Source: an uncultured Alphaproteobacteria bacterium (lineage in GTDB: Bacteria; Pseudomonadota; Alphaproteobacteria; SP197). From it: a stretch of DNA of 64,000 nucleotides. The DNA is taken from the NCBI GenBank assembly GCA_943787175.1, contig CALSLK010000006.1, positions 310,001 through 374,000 on the forward strand, in the 5' to 3' direction. The translations under genes and the position numbers were made by a program. Positions 1 to 7,784 of this stretch are shown here, piece after piece. The notes under the pieces are model-generated. The model did not search any database. It was given only the letters and a program-made list of their open reading frames with translations, and was not told where the DNA came from. The first letter of the stretch is position 1, and every line of letters begins with the position of its first letter.

Positions 1-660
1 GACGGTGCCGCGCTGGCGTCGTGTCCCAACACCTGGCAGCGCAGCGAGATGGACGCCGCCGACGAAGCCAGTGTGGCGGACCTGTTTGCGCGGATCGCCG
101 AATCCTGGGGCGGCCTTGATACCCTGTGCGCCAACGCCGGGATTGCAGGTCCGACCGCCGCCGTTGAGGACATCGACATGGAGGACTGGCGCCGCTGCGT
201 CTCCGTCAACCTGGAGGGCGCGTTCCTGGGCGCCAAATACGCCGCACCGATGATGAAACGTCAGCAATCAGGTGCCATCATCATCACCTCATCAGTCTCG
301 GGTATCATGGCCAATCCCCATCGCGCACCCTATGTCGCGGCCAAGTGGGGTATGGTCGGCCTGATGAAGACCCTGGCGATGGAACTGGGCGGCTACAACG
401 TCAGGGCCAATGCCATTGCTCCGGGCCCGGTCAACGGTCCGCGCATGGACCGTGTGCTTGCTGCAGAGTCCGACGCCAAGGGGATTGATGCCGAGATCCT
501 GCGCGAGGCCTATGCGTCGGGCACGTCGATGGGGAAGTTCGTGGACGCCAGCGACATTGCCGACATGGCGGTGTTCCTTGCTTCACCCCGTGCGCGTCAT
601 GTTTCGGGCCAGGTCATTGCGGTCGACGGCCAGACCGTCAATCCCGATCCGAAGATATGA
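1..660 (+). CDS. SDR family oxidoreductase (5' truncated by window edge)
   Basis: This is the C-terminal ~219 residues of a classical short-chain dehydrogenase/reductase; the reading frame is open back to base 1, so the Rossmann GxxxGxG segment lies outside the window. Visible family motifs are NAG (CANAGIAG), the catalytic Ser in ITSSVSG, and the YxxxK pair in APYVAAKWG, followed by the usual NAIAPGPV segment after the lysine. The end (HVSGQVIAVDGQ) is the standard SDR C-terminus. All three active-site elements are present, so it should be a functional NAD(P)-dependent alcohol/ketone oxidoreductase. The substrate cannot be read from the sequence. The gene converges on the agmatine-deiminase-like gene, with about 10 bp between stop codons. 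Confidence 0.93.
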   Translation, partial: DGAALASCPNTWQRSEMDAADEASVADLFARIAESWGGLDTLCANAGIAGPTAAVEDIDMEDWRRCVSVNLEGAFLGAKYAAPMMKRQQSGAIIITSSVSGIMANPHRAPYVAAKWGMVGLMKTLAMELGGYNVRANAIAPGPVNGPRMDRVLAAESDAKGIDAEILREAYASGTSMGKFVDASDIADMAVFLASPRARHVSGQVIAVDGQTVNPDPKI

Positions 661-670
661 ACTGACAAAG

Positions 671-1723
671 TCAGCCCGCAACGGGCTGCTGCTGGCTGAC
701 GCAATGCACGGCGCCACCTTCTTCGGTCAGCGTGACACAGGGGATGCGCGCAATCTCGCGACCGGGGAACTGTTCAGCGATGATCGCGCAGGCGCGGTCG
801 TCATGGGCGTGGCCGAACACCGGCACCAGCACGACACCGTTGGTCACAAGGTAGTTGGCATAGGCGGCATCGGTCATGCGGGTTGATCCCGCGCCGCCGG
901 CATAGGTTTCCGCGCTGATCTTGAAGACGTGGGGAGCGGGCAGCGGCACCAGATCGAGCGCGCGGCCATCGGGCAGACGGAAGGCTTCGAGCTGTTCCCT
1001 GTGCCGCACGAGATAGGGGTGGCGTGGGTCGCTGGTGTCATCGGTCCAGTTGTAGAGCGCCGTCGTCTCATTGGTGAACCGGGCTGCAATATCGACGTGC
1101 CAGTCGGTGTCGTCGCCCAGGCTCTCGCAGACTTCCAGCGATGCGCCGTCGAGCCAGCAGAACGAGCCCAGACCCAGATAACGCGCAAGCTCACCTTCGA
1201 TCCGCTCACCGTTCCAGTTGGGGTTGCGGTTCGTGTTGACGATTGACGAACGGGTCGCCAGCAGGGTCCCGGCGCCGTTGACCTCGATCGCGCCTCCCTC
1301 GGTCGTAATCGGCGTTTCGACAAGAGGAAGGCCGAGCAGGTCGGCAATGCGCCGCGATACCGTACGGTCACGGGTATGTTCCTGGCGTTCACCCCAACCG
1401 TTGAAGTTCCAGTCCGTGACGGCCATGCGGCCCGCCGCGTCCTTGACGAAAACAGGCCCGGAATCGCGTAGCCAGACGTCGTCGGTCGCCATGACATGCA
1501 GTTCAAAGGCGTCATCGGAAATGCCGAAGAAACGAAGGGCGCGGTCGACATGATCACGGGTTGCCTCGTCCTGCACGATAATGCGTACCAGAACACGCCC
1601 CGCCATGGCGGCCGTCATGGCGAGCCAGGTGCTTTCGAGCTTGATGGCATAAAACACACCCTGGAGGGCGCCAGAGGGCCAGCGCAGCCAGACGGCCTCG
1701 TGCGGCTCCCATTCGGCAGGCAT
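671..1723 (-). CDS. agmatine deiminase / peptidyl-arginine deiminase family protein
   Basis: 350-residue member of the guanidino-group-modifying (PAD_porph) family, which hydrolyses agmatine to N-carbamoylputrescine plus ammonia in polyamine synthesis. Diagnostic segments are MPAEWEPHEAVWLRWP at the N-terminus, DVWLRDSGPVFV, the acidic substrate-binding EGGAIEVNG, and the C-terminal EEGGAVHCVSQQQP carrying the candidate nucleophilic Cys. The length fits the family. The start codon is fixed by the characteristic N-terminus, although no clear Shine-Dalgarno sequence precedes it. It lies 26 bp downstream of the Na/Pi symporter on the same strand. No carbamoylputrescine amidase is visible nearby, so agmatine specificity is inferred from family similarity only. 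Confidence 0.85.
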   Translation of the reverse strand: MPAEWEPHEAVWLRWPSGALQGVFYAIKLESTWLAMTAAMAGRVLVRIIVQDEATRDHVDRALRFFGISDDAFELHVMATDDVWLRDSGPVFVKDAAGRMAVTDWNFNGWGERQEHTRDRTVSRRIADLLGLPLVETPITTEGGAIEVNGAGTLLATRSSIVNTNRNPNWNGERIEGELARYLGLGSFCWLDGASLEVCESLGDDTDWHVDIAARFTNETTALYNWTDDTSDPRHPYLVRHREQLEAFRLPDGRALDLVPLPAPHVFKISAETYAGGAGSTRMTDAAYANYLVTNGVVLVPVFGHAHDDRACAIIAEQFPGREIARIPCVTLTEEGGAVHCVSQQQPVAG

Positions 1724-1749
1724 GGTGGCGGTGCTGGCGTCGAATTGCG

Positions 1750-3438
1750 TTATGACAGGTCCTCCCCGGAACTGGTGTCGGCCTGCCCTTTTTTTAGACG
1801 CGAGCGGTACAAATCGCCAGCCTCCTCAAGAATCGGATAGGCGACACTGGTGAGATGCGCGTTGATCTGGGTGAGGTCGCGAAGAATGTCGAGATGGAGT
1901 TCAGAGGTTTCCAGACTGGCGGCAACACCCTGTTCCAGGCGCAAGTAATGGCGCTCCTGGGCGCGTCGCTCGTGATCCCTGAAGATCTCCTTATGTTGCA
2001 GCAGGGCACGCGCCTGGGCGCGGTCGCGCGATAACAGGACGTTGAGGGCAAGGCGCAGGCTGTCACGCACACGGCCCAGCATGTCATCGAGCTCTTCCAG
2101 GCCTTCGTCGGAAAACTTGAGATTGCGTTTGACCTTCTTGCCGATCGCATTGAGCAGGCTCTTGTCGATGATGTCGCCGACATGTTCGAGGTTTGTCGCG
2201 AAGTCCATGAGGTCGCCGCAGCGGCTGCTTTCGTCAGGCTCCAGCGGCTCGCGACGGACTTCGGTGAGGTACCGTTTGACCGCGATGTAGAGATTGTCGA
2301 GTGCGTCATCGAGCCCGGACAATTCGGCCACGGCCTGGCGATCTCCGCCGCGCAGAAGGGTCCCGATGCCGGTCAGCATGCGGTCGGCAATGTCACCCAT
2401 GCGCAGGGTTTCGCGCCCTGCATTGGCAAGCGCCATGGACGGATCCGAAAGGTCCACGGCAGCAAGGAACCTTGGCTGATCGAGCTCGGCCTCCCGCGGT
2501 GCCGGCAGGTCGGGCAGGAGCCGTTCCAGGATGGCTGCGGCCTGACCGGTCAGGGGCAGGAACACCAGTGCCAGCATCAGATTAAAGGCAAAATGCGCCG
2601 CCATGACCTGGCGTTCGGGATCATCGAGCAGGGATTCGAGAAGTCCGGCAGCAGGGTAAACCAGGAAGGCCACGATCACACAGCCGATCAGCTTGAACGC
2701 GCCATTGCCCAGTGCAACCCGTCGCGCCGCAGGGCCGCCGTGCCAGGTCGCGCCCAGTGCAGGCAGGGCCGAGCCCAGGTTGGCGCCCAGCACCAGGGTC
2801 AGCGCCACAGGCAACGGCAGGGAACCGGTTGCAGCCAATGACGCGATGAAAAGCACCGTGGCGAGACTGGAATGGGCGAGCCAGGTGAGCAGGGCCGCCA
2901 GCAGCAGTGCAATGGCAGGTTCGGCACCCAGTGCATCGACCGTCTGGAGCATCAGAGGAGCTTCACGGATCGGTTCTGCAAGATGCACGATCATCGACAG
3001 TGCAAGAAAGATCAGACCCAACCCCAGAAGGACGCGCGCCAGGCTGCGGGGACGACGCCCGGTGCTTCTCTGGAACAGCACAAACCCGACCAGGATCAGA
3101 AGCGGCGCGGCCCAGGAGATATCCAGACTGAGGATCTGCGCCGCTATGGCCGTGCCCAGATCCGCACCCAGCATGGCGGCCAGGGACGATGCGCCCGGCA
3201 GCAGGCCCTGCCCGGCAAACGAGGCGACCAGAAGACAGGTCGCGGTGGCCGATTGCAGGACGACCGTGACACCCAGGCCAGCGGCAAAGGCGCGCAGCCG
3301 GTTGCCCAGGGCACGGCCAAGACCCACGCGCAAGGAGCTGCCATAGGCTCGTTCCACGCCCGTGCGCACCATGCGAATCCCCCACAGCAGGAGTGCGACG
3401 GTACCCAGAAGGTTGATGATCAGAAGTGTGGCCGACAT
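1750..3438 (-). CDS. Na+/phosphate symporter with PhoU-like C-terminal domain
   Basis: 562-residue protein. Its first ~310 residues are hydrophobic and contain two similar repeats typical of the NptA/PNaS family (VVLQSATATCLLVASFAG and a second ALLTWLAHSSLATVLFIAS), with the QSATA / HSSLA motifs of the transport core. Residues ~340-545 are hydrophilic, helical and PhoU-like (ADRMLTGIGTLLRGGD, DFATNLEHVGDIIDKSL). Family members import phosphate with sodium, and the PhoU-like tail is thought to regulate them. It is an inner-membrane protein. No Pho-box could be assigned with confidence. Confidence 0.9.
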   Translation of the reverse strand: MSATLLIINLLGTVALLLWGIRMVRTGVERAYGSSLRVGLGRALGNRLRAFAAGLGVTVVLQSATATCLLVASFAGQGLLPGASSLAAMLGADLGTAIAAQILSLDISWAAPLLILVGFVLFQRSTGRRPRSLARVLLGLGLIFLALSMIVHLAEPIREAPLMLQTVDALGAEPAIALLLAALLTWLAHSSLATVLFIASLAATGSLPLPVALTLVLGANLGSALPALGATWHGGPAARRVALGNGAFKLIGCVIVAFLVYPAAGLLESLLDDPERQVMAAHFAFNLMLALVFLPLTGQAAAILERLLPDLPAPREAELDQPRFLAAVDLSDPSMALANAGRETLRMGDIADRMLTGIGTLLRGGDRQAVAELSGLDDALDNLYIAVKRYLTEVRREPLEPDESSRCGDLMDFATNLEHVGDIIDKSLLNAIGKKVKRNLKFSDEGLEELDDMLGRVRDSLRLALNVLLSRDRAQARALLQHKEIFRDHERRAQERHYLRLEQGVAASLETSELHLDILRDLTQINAHLTSVAYPILEEAGDLYRSRLKKGQADTSSGEDLS

Positions 3439-3529
3439 GGCCAGACCTTAATCCTGCGCAAGCGGCGGTTCTGTCCGCCGACGCCATGCATGACAGTTTT
3501 TTGACGGCAATGTGACAGTCAGCAACGTA

Positions 3530-4291
3530 TCAGCGCCCCTTGAAGACGGGCGTGCGTTTCTCTCGGGCTGCGGCAAGACCTTCGGCGGCATCTTCTGTGG
3601 CAAAGCAGGCGACGGTCTCACGTTTGAGCCAGGCCGAATCAAGATCACCGCGACACATGCCGTTCAATGCCTTCTTGGTGATCTGCAGGGAGAGCGGGGA
3701 AAGACCGGCAAGGTGCGTCGTGAAAGCCGTGACCGTATCGCTGAGCGCTTCGCGCGGCACCAACTGGTCGAGATAGCCGACATTCAAAAGAGCTTCGGCA
3801 TCCATCTGTTCGGCTGCCAGGAACAGGCGGCGGGCAACCTGTGGGCCCAGGCGTTCAACGTAACGGCGCAGGCCGGTTTCATGAAAGACCAGACCCAGCT
3901 TTGCCGGCGGCATCACCAGACGCATGCCCTCGACGCCGATGCGGAAATCACAGGCAAGAGCCAGATCCGTGGCACCGCCATAGACGCTGCCGTTGAGCGC
4001 GCAGACCGTGACGATGTTGAGCCCTTCGATACGGTCGGCAAGACGTTCTAGCGGATTGTCGTTCCAGTCGTGTGTCAACACGTCACCCAGATCAACGCCC
4101 GCGGAAAAACTCTTCTCGCCCGTGCCGGTCAGCACGATGACACGCAGCGTTTCGTCGGCATCGAGAACGCCAAGATCGGCGATCAGCCCGTCGACCTCGG
4201 CCATCTTCAGCAGGTTGCGCTTTTCGGGCCGCACAAGGCGCAGGGTCGCTACTGCACCCTCGCGCTGGAGGATGTAACCAGGGTCGCTCAT
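3530..4291 (-). CDS. enoyl-CoA hydratase/isomerase family protein (atypical active site)
   Basis: 253-residue crotonase-fold protein. The oxyanion-hole segments are recognisable (KSFSAGVDLGD and NGSVYGGATDLALACD). In typical hydratases two glutamates supply catalysis, in GG(G/A)xEL and in PExxLGL; here these regions read GGATDLAL and PPAKLGL, so both usual Glu positions appear substituted. The protein may therefore not be a hydratase; other crotonase reactions (isomerase, hydrolase, decarboxylase) are possible. Its ATG overlaps the stop of the upstream exonuclease III gene by four bases, so translation is probably coupled although the functions look unrelated. Confidence 0.88.
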   Translation of the reverse strand: MSDPGYILQREGAVATLRLVRPEKRNLLKMAEVDGLIADLGVLDADETLRVIVLTGTGEKSFSAGVDLGDVLTHDWNDNPLERLADRIEGLNIVTVCALNGSVYGGATDLALACDFRIGVEGMRLVMPPAKLGLVFHETGLRRYVERLGPQVARRLFLAAEQMDAEALLNVGYLDQLVPREALSDTVTAFTTHLAGLSPLSLQITKKALNGMCRGDLDSAWLKRETVACFATEDAAEGLAAAREKRTPVFKGR

Positions 4292-5094
4292 GCAGGATGT
4301 TCAAGCGTGATGCATACTGGGCAATGGTCACTCGGCTTTTCCCAGCCACGCACATGTTTGTGGATTTCCGCTGATTTCAGGGCTGATTTCAAAGCCGGTG
4401 TGACCCAGACATGATCCAGGCGGCGACCCTTGTCGGCACCCTCCCAATCCTTCGAGCGGTAGCTCCACCAGGAATAGACCTTCTCGGCTTCAGGCACGAA
4501 GTAACGCAGGGCATCGACCCAGTCGTGAGACCGCTGGAGCACGCCCATGGCATCGACTTCGATCGGCGTATGACTGACGACCTTCAGAAGCTGTTTGTGC
4601 GACCAGACGTCGTTCTCCAGGGGGGCGACATTGAGATCCCCCACCATGATGCGTTTGGCGCGCGGACGCTTGATTTCGCTAAACCACGCCGACACATCCG
4701 ACAGAAATGCGAGCTTGTGTTCAAACTTCGGATTGACCGCAGGATCGGGTTCGTCGCCTCCGGCGGGGACGTAGAAGTTGTGAACCTCCACCTTGCCCGG
4801 CAGCTCGACCCAGACATGGCGGCCATCTTCGCGTCCGCACCAGTGTTTCACGCCGGAGTCGGTAAACGGGAGACGGCTGATGGTTGCGACACCGTTGTAA
4901 CCCTTGAACCCTGCAACTGCGATATGCGGCCAGCCTGCCTCACGAAAAGCGTCATAGGGAAAGACATCATCGGTTGCCTTGATCTCCTGCAGGCACAGAA
5001 CATCGGGCTGATGTTCACGCAGATAGGTGAGCACCGTTTCGATGCGCAGGCGCACGGAGTTGATGTTCCAGGTAGCCAGCTTGAGTTCGGTCAT
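4288..5094 (-). CDS. xth: exodeoxyribonuclease III
   Basis: 268-residue exonuclease III / AP endonuclease, acting in base-excision repair by cutting 5' to abasic sites and degrading 3' ends. Family motifs in order: LATWNINSVRLR (N-terminal Asn), LCLQEIKATD (metal-binding Glu), NGVATISR, the GDLNVAP motif with Asp/Asn, RLDHVWV, and the terminal SDHCPV with the catalytic Asp-His. The length matches the short XthA class. It is the first gene of a two-gene unit with the crotonase-family gene, through a four-base overlap. Confidence 0.95.
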   Translation of the reverse strand: MTELKLATWNINSVRLRIETVLTYLREHQPDVLCLQEIKATDDVFPYDAFREAGWPHIAVAGFKGYNGVATISRLPFTDSGVKHWCGREDGRHVWVELPGKVEVHNFYVPAGGDEPDPAVNPKFEHKLAFLSDVSAWFSEIKRPRAKRIMVGDLNVAPLENDVWSHKQLLKVVSHTPIEVDAMGVLQRSHDWVDALRYFVPEAEKVYSWWSYRSKDWEGADKGRRLDHVWVTPALKSALKSAEIHKHVRGWEKPSDHCPVCITLEHPA

Positions 5095-5186
5095 GGGGGC
5101 AAGCTAACGGAGAGCGAAGAGTGCGTCCACGTGGCTTGGGCGAGGGGGTGTGGACGCAATGACAAGCGCGAGATGGCCCACGGCCC

Positions 5187-5285
5187 ATGGCTGATCAGTG
5201 CCCTCCAACCCAGAACAATCTGGAGAAGTTCCCGTTTGTCGGCTATGACCAGAAGACGGCCTGGCACAACCATCGTTGGGAATGA
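5187..5285 (+). CDS. candidate 32-aa small ORF upstream of TRAP binding protein
   Basis: A complete short frame starting at ATG 5187 and ending TGA 5283-5285, six bases before the TRAP gene start. The product is 32 residues, Asn- and aromatic-rich, ending KTAWHNHRWE. The composition looks more protein-like than the overlapping frames, but the ribosome binding site is weak (GAGATGG). It could be a small protein or a leader peptide for the next gene, or chance. No family is recognised. Confidence 0.25.
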   Translation: MADQCPPTQNNLEKFPFVGYDQKTAWHNHRWE

Positions 5286-5291
5286 AGTCTC

Positions 5292-6308
5292 ATGATTCTT
5301 CGCAGAGCAGCGCTGGTTCCAGCATTTTTCTTCATGGCGATGCAGTCGTCTGCGGCTCAGGAATTCGTCTTCGACCTGCAGCATTTTCTTCCCGCGGACT
5401 CGGCGCTCCAGAAGAATCTTCTGGAGCCCTGGGCAGAAATGATTGCCGAGGAATCGGGTGGCCGGATCGAGATCGTCATCCATCCCGACATGAGCCTGGG
5501 CGGTGAGCCCGTCGATCTCTACGATCAGGTCGTTGATGGCACCATCGACATCGCCTGGACGTTGCCAGGTTTCTCGCAGGATCGCTTTCTGTCCATTGAA
5601 GCATTTGAATTGCCGTTCACCACGGGTTCCGCACGCGCCAAAAATGCGGCACTCATGCAGTTCTTCGACCTCGACCTGACAACTGAATTTTCCGATGTCC
5701 GGCCGCTTCTGTTCCATTCACAAAGCGCCGTTGCCATCCACACGCGTGATCGCTCCGTCACCGCCGCCAACGGGTTTCGCGACCTCACGATTGCCGTTCC
5801 GACGGAGCAGGCCGGACGGACCCTGCAGGCACTGGGTGCCATGCCGGTTCACCTGCCACCTGACGAGATTGCCAATGGCATCGCCGATGGAAGCATCGAT
5901 GGCCTGATGTCGAGTTACGTCTTGGCCAACGCATTGGGACTGGCCGATCTGGCGCCCTATCATACCGAGTCCGGTCTCTACGCTTCCGTCTTCCTTCTGG
6001 CGATGAACAAGGATGCATACCGGTCGCTGCCCGCCGACCTCAAGGCCGTGATCGATGCCAATGCCGATGCTGAAACTGCACTCTGGGCCGGTTCCGTGTT
6101 TGATGACACCAACCTTGCGGCCCGTGAGGCGATGATCGCGGCTGGCGGCGAGATCTTCGAGCCGTCCCTGACCCAATTGGACAACTGGTACACCAGTACC
6201 CGCAGCGTCATCAGCGACTGGATTGGCCGTGCCAAGCTGGCCGGGCTGCGCGGTCAGTTCCTGTATGACCGTGTGATGCTTCTGATCAACATCAACAGCC
6301 GCGCATAG
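5292..6308 (+). CDS. TRAP transporter substrate-binding protein (DctP family), orphan
   Basis: 338-residue periplasmic binding protein with a Sec signal peptide (ALVPAFFFMAMQSSAAQE, cleavage after ~residue 22). The DctP fold is shown by LQHFLPADSALQKNLLEPW at the start, GGRIEIVIHPDMSLGG, VVDGTIDIAWTLPG, the ligand-gating region ELPFTTGSA and the late TESGLYASVFLLAMNKDAY. DctP proteins bind organic acids for Na+-driven TRAP uptake, but no dctQ or dctM membrane subunits are found here, so it either works with membrane subunits elsewhere or is a stand-alone ligand sensor. The substrate is unknown. Confidence 0.88.
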   Translation: MILRRAALVPAFFFMAMQSSAAQEFVFDLQHFLPADSALQKNLLEPWAEMIAEESGGRIEIVIHPDMSLGGEPVDLYDQVVDGTIDIAWTLPGFSQDRFLSIEAFELPFTTGSARAKNAALMQFFDLDLTTEFSDVRPLLFHSQSAVAIHTRDRSVTAANGFRDLTIAVPTEQAGRTLQALGAMPVHLPPDEIANGIADGSIDGLMSSYVLANALGLADLAPYHTESGLYASVFLLAMNKDAYRSLPADLKAVIDANADAETALWAGSVFDDTNLAAREAMIAAGGEIFEPSLTQLDNWYTSTRSVISDWIGRAKLAGLRGQFLYDRVMLLININSRA

Positions 6309-6323
6309 AGCAGGCCGACCTGA

Positions 6324-6614
6324 TCATCCCGGCGCCTGATAGTCCACGGCGATGCGCAGGTCGCGCAGGGGTTTGACGACCTTGATCGTGGCCTCATAAG
6401 TCGGGTGCGCCTTGAACGCGGCAAGAGCTGCTTCGTCAGCGAACTCACCGTAAACAACAACGTCGACCTCGTCGGACCAGGTGTCCATGCGACAGTTGAA
6501 CTCGACCTCAAGGCGGTCTGCCGCCGGAATAGATTGCAGGTTACGCAGCCCATCGCGCACGGCCCGGGCGTCTTCCGACTTGGCGGCGCGGAAGAAGATG
6601 ATGTGTCGGATCAT
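6324..6614 (-). CDS. Dabb family (stress-responsive alpha/beta-barrel) protein
   Basis: 96-residue protein of the dimeric alpha-beta barrel type, beginning MIRHIIFFRAAK as is usual for Dabb proteins (M-I-x-H-[IV]-V-x-F). Mid-protein DVVVYGEFADEAALAAFKAHP is the family's second strand-helix unit. Members are small cytosolic proteins, some of which bind haem or polyketide-type ligands; the function here is unknown. It sits alone between the convergent TRAP gene and the cupin gene. Confidence 0.85.
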   Translation of the reverse strand: MIRHIIFFRAAKSEDARAVRDGLRNLQSIPAADRLEVEFNCRMDTWSDEVDVVVYGEFADEAALAAFKAHPTYEATIKVVKPLRDLRIAVDYQAPG

Positions 6615-6651
6615 GGTTTGTTGCCTTTGTTTTTCGACATGACATGCACGT

Positions 6652-7062
6652 TCAATCAGCAGAAGGCGTCATGGTCCAGAGAAACTGCGCAACACTGCCG
6701 CCGGTGTTCTCCACCAGGTAACGCCAGCCCGGCGCAAAATAGAAGCTGTCACCCGGCCCGGCCTCACCATGCTGTTCATTCCCGTCACCATCCTGCCAGT
6801 GAAAGGTGAATTGCCCCTTGAGCACGAAATAGGCTTCGTGAGCGCTGGATCCAAATGCCATGGAGACACGCTGGTCGGGATCATCGTCGATGAAGGACCA
6901 CCAGACGGTGGATTGGCCGGGCTGGAGTTCGCAGACACCCATACCCAGTTCCGAACCCTGCCGTCCGCGCGAGATTGTGCGCTTGATGCGGAAGGTTCCT
7001 TCAAGAGCCGGATAGGGCTCCCACGAAAGATCGCCGTCACGGATCAGGGCCGGTTCAAACAT
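6652..7062 (-). CDS. cupin domain protein
   Basis: 136-residue single-domain cupin. The start at 7062 is chosen because a good Shine-Dalgarno (CTGGAG, 8 bases upstream) precedes MFEPALIRDGD; the longer frame to 7128 runs into the upstream gene. Cupin motifs: HEAYFVLKGQFTFHW (motif 1, first His and Glu) and PGDSFYFAPGWRYLVEN (motif 2, which lacks the usual second-motif His). The shortened metal-ligand set suggests a binding or isomerase-type role rather than a typical metallo-dioxygenase. The ribosome binding site touches the stop of the upstream nucleotidyltransferase-like gene, so the two are probably one transcript. Confidence 0.85.
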   Translation of the reverse strand: MFEPALIRDGDLSWEPYPALEGTFRIKRTISRGRQGSELGMGVCELQPGQSTVWWSFIDDDPDQRVSMAFGSSAHEAYFVLKGQFTFHWQDGDGNEQHGEAGPGDSFYFAPGWRYLVENTGGSVAQFLWTMTPSAD

Positions 7063-7076
7063 GATGTTCTCCAGGT

Positions 7077-7652
7077 TCAGTCGTTGATCACGGTCAGCCA
7101 GGGCCAGCGCGCCTGATAGCTCCTGCATTTAGCCGCAAAGCGATCGGGCGTGGGATTGTCGGGGTTGCGCTCCAGGATGCCTTTGAACAAATCATCCAGG
7201 CCCTTGGGTGCACAAAGTTCAAACCCGCCCTTGCCATCGCCGCGCAGTCCCAGACAGGTGCAGGCAACGATGAAGCCGTTAATATTTTCAACACTCGAAG
7301 ACGTCTGGGGATAGGGGCTGCCGAAGCGTTCCTGAAACCACAGGGGAACCCGTGCCTGGTTGCGCACCTCATGCACGACACCAAGATCGGCGAACAGGGC
7401 ATCAGCCCGCTTGATGACACGATCTTCGGCCTCCCAGGACGTGTCTTCATCCCAATAGAAGATATCGTAATCCTTGACACCGGCCTGGGGTGGCTGTCCG
7501 GAAAGACCGTTCCAGACCGGACCGAACAGACAGCCTGCAACCAGCCAGGCATCGCTCAAACCCAGATCGGGCAGGCGTTCCAGGATCGCCCTGTTTGCAG
7601 GATCGGCAAGCACCAGTTCAAGAAACCGCTCTTTCAAATCATCACAACGCAA
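7077..7652 (-). CDS. nucleotidyltransferase family protein (DUF925-like)
   Basis: 191-residue protein resembling the NTP_transf_6/DUF925 family. It has an N-terminal helical segment, then WLVAGCLFGPVWNGLSGQP and the acidic KDYDIFYWDEDTSWEAED, which supplies the paired Asp residues of a nucleotidyltransferase-like metal site (DxD). The C-terminal WPWLTVI is also typical. The biochemical role of the family is not established. It is followed at once by the cupin gene. Confidence 0.85.
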   Translation of the reverse strand: MRCDDLKERFLELVLADPANRAILERLPDLGLSDAWLVAGCLFGPVWNGLSGQPPQAGVKDYDIFYWDEDTSWEAEDRVIKRADALFADLGVVHEVRNQARVPLWFQERFGSPYPQTSSSVENINGFIVACTCLGLRGDGKGGFELCAPKGLDDLFKGILERNPDNPTPDRFAAKCRSYQARWPWLTVIND

Positions 7653-7784
7653 CCTGGCGCCTCATCTTGCTTCGCATCAGGCATCATGACCTACTCACTG
7701 ACGGCAAGCATCTGCGTGCAAACATTGGCGGTGGGCAAGTTGCACCCGGCGACCCAGACCAAACGAAAACCGGAGAACAGCGCC

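Noticed and set aside
4411..5295. 294-aa plus-strand frame opposite exonuclease III
   Set aside because: Entirely antisense to a clear XthA; wording is not protein-like beyond high-GC read-through.
7371..7784. N-terminal extension of the M24 gene by 138 residues
   Set aside because: Runs antisense through the nucleotidyltransferase-like gene; the M24 family start and ribosome binding site lie at 7785.
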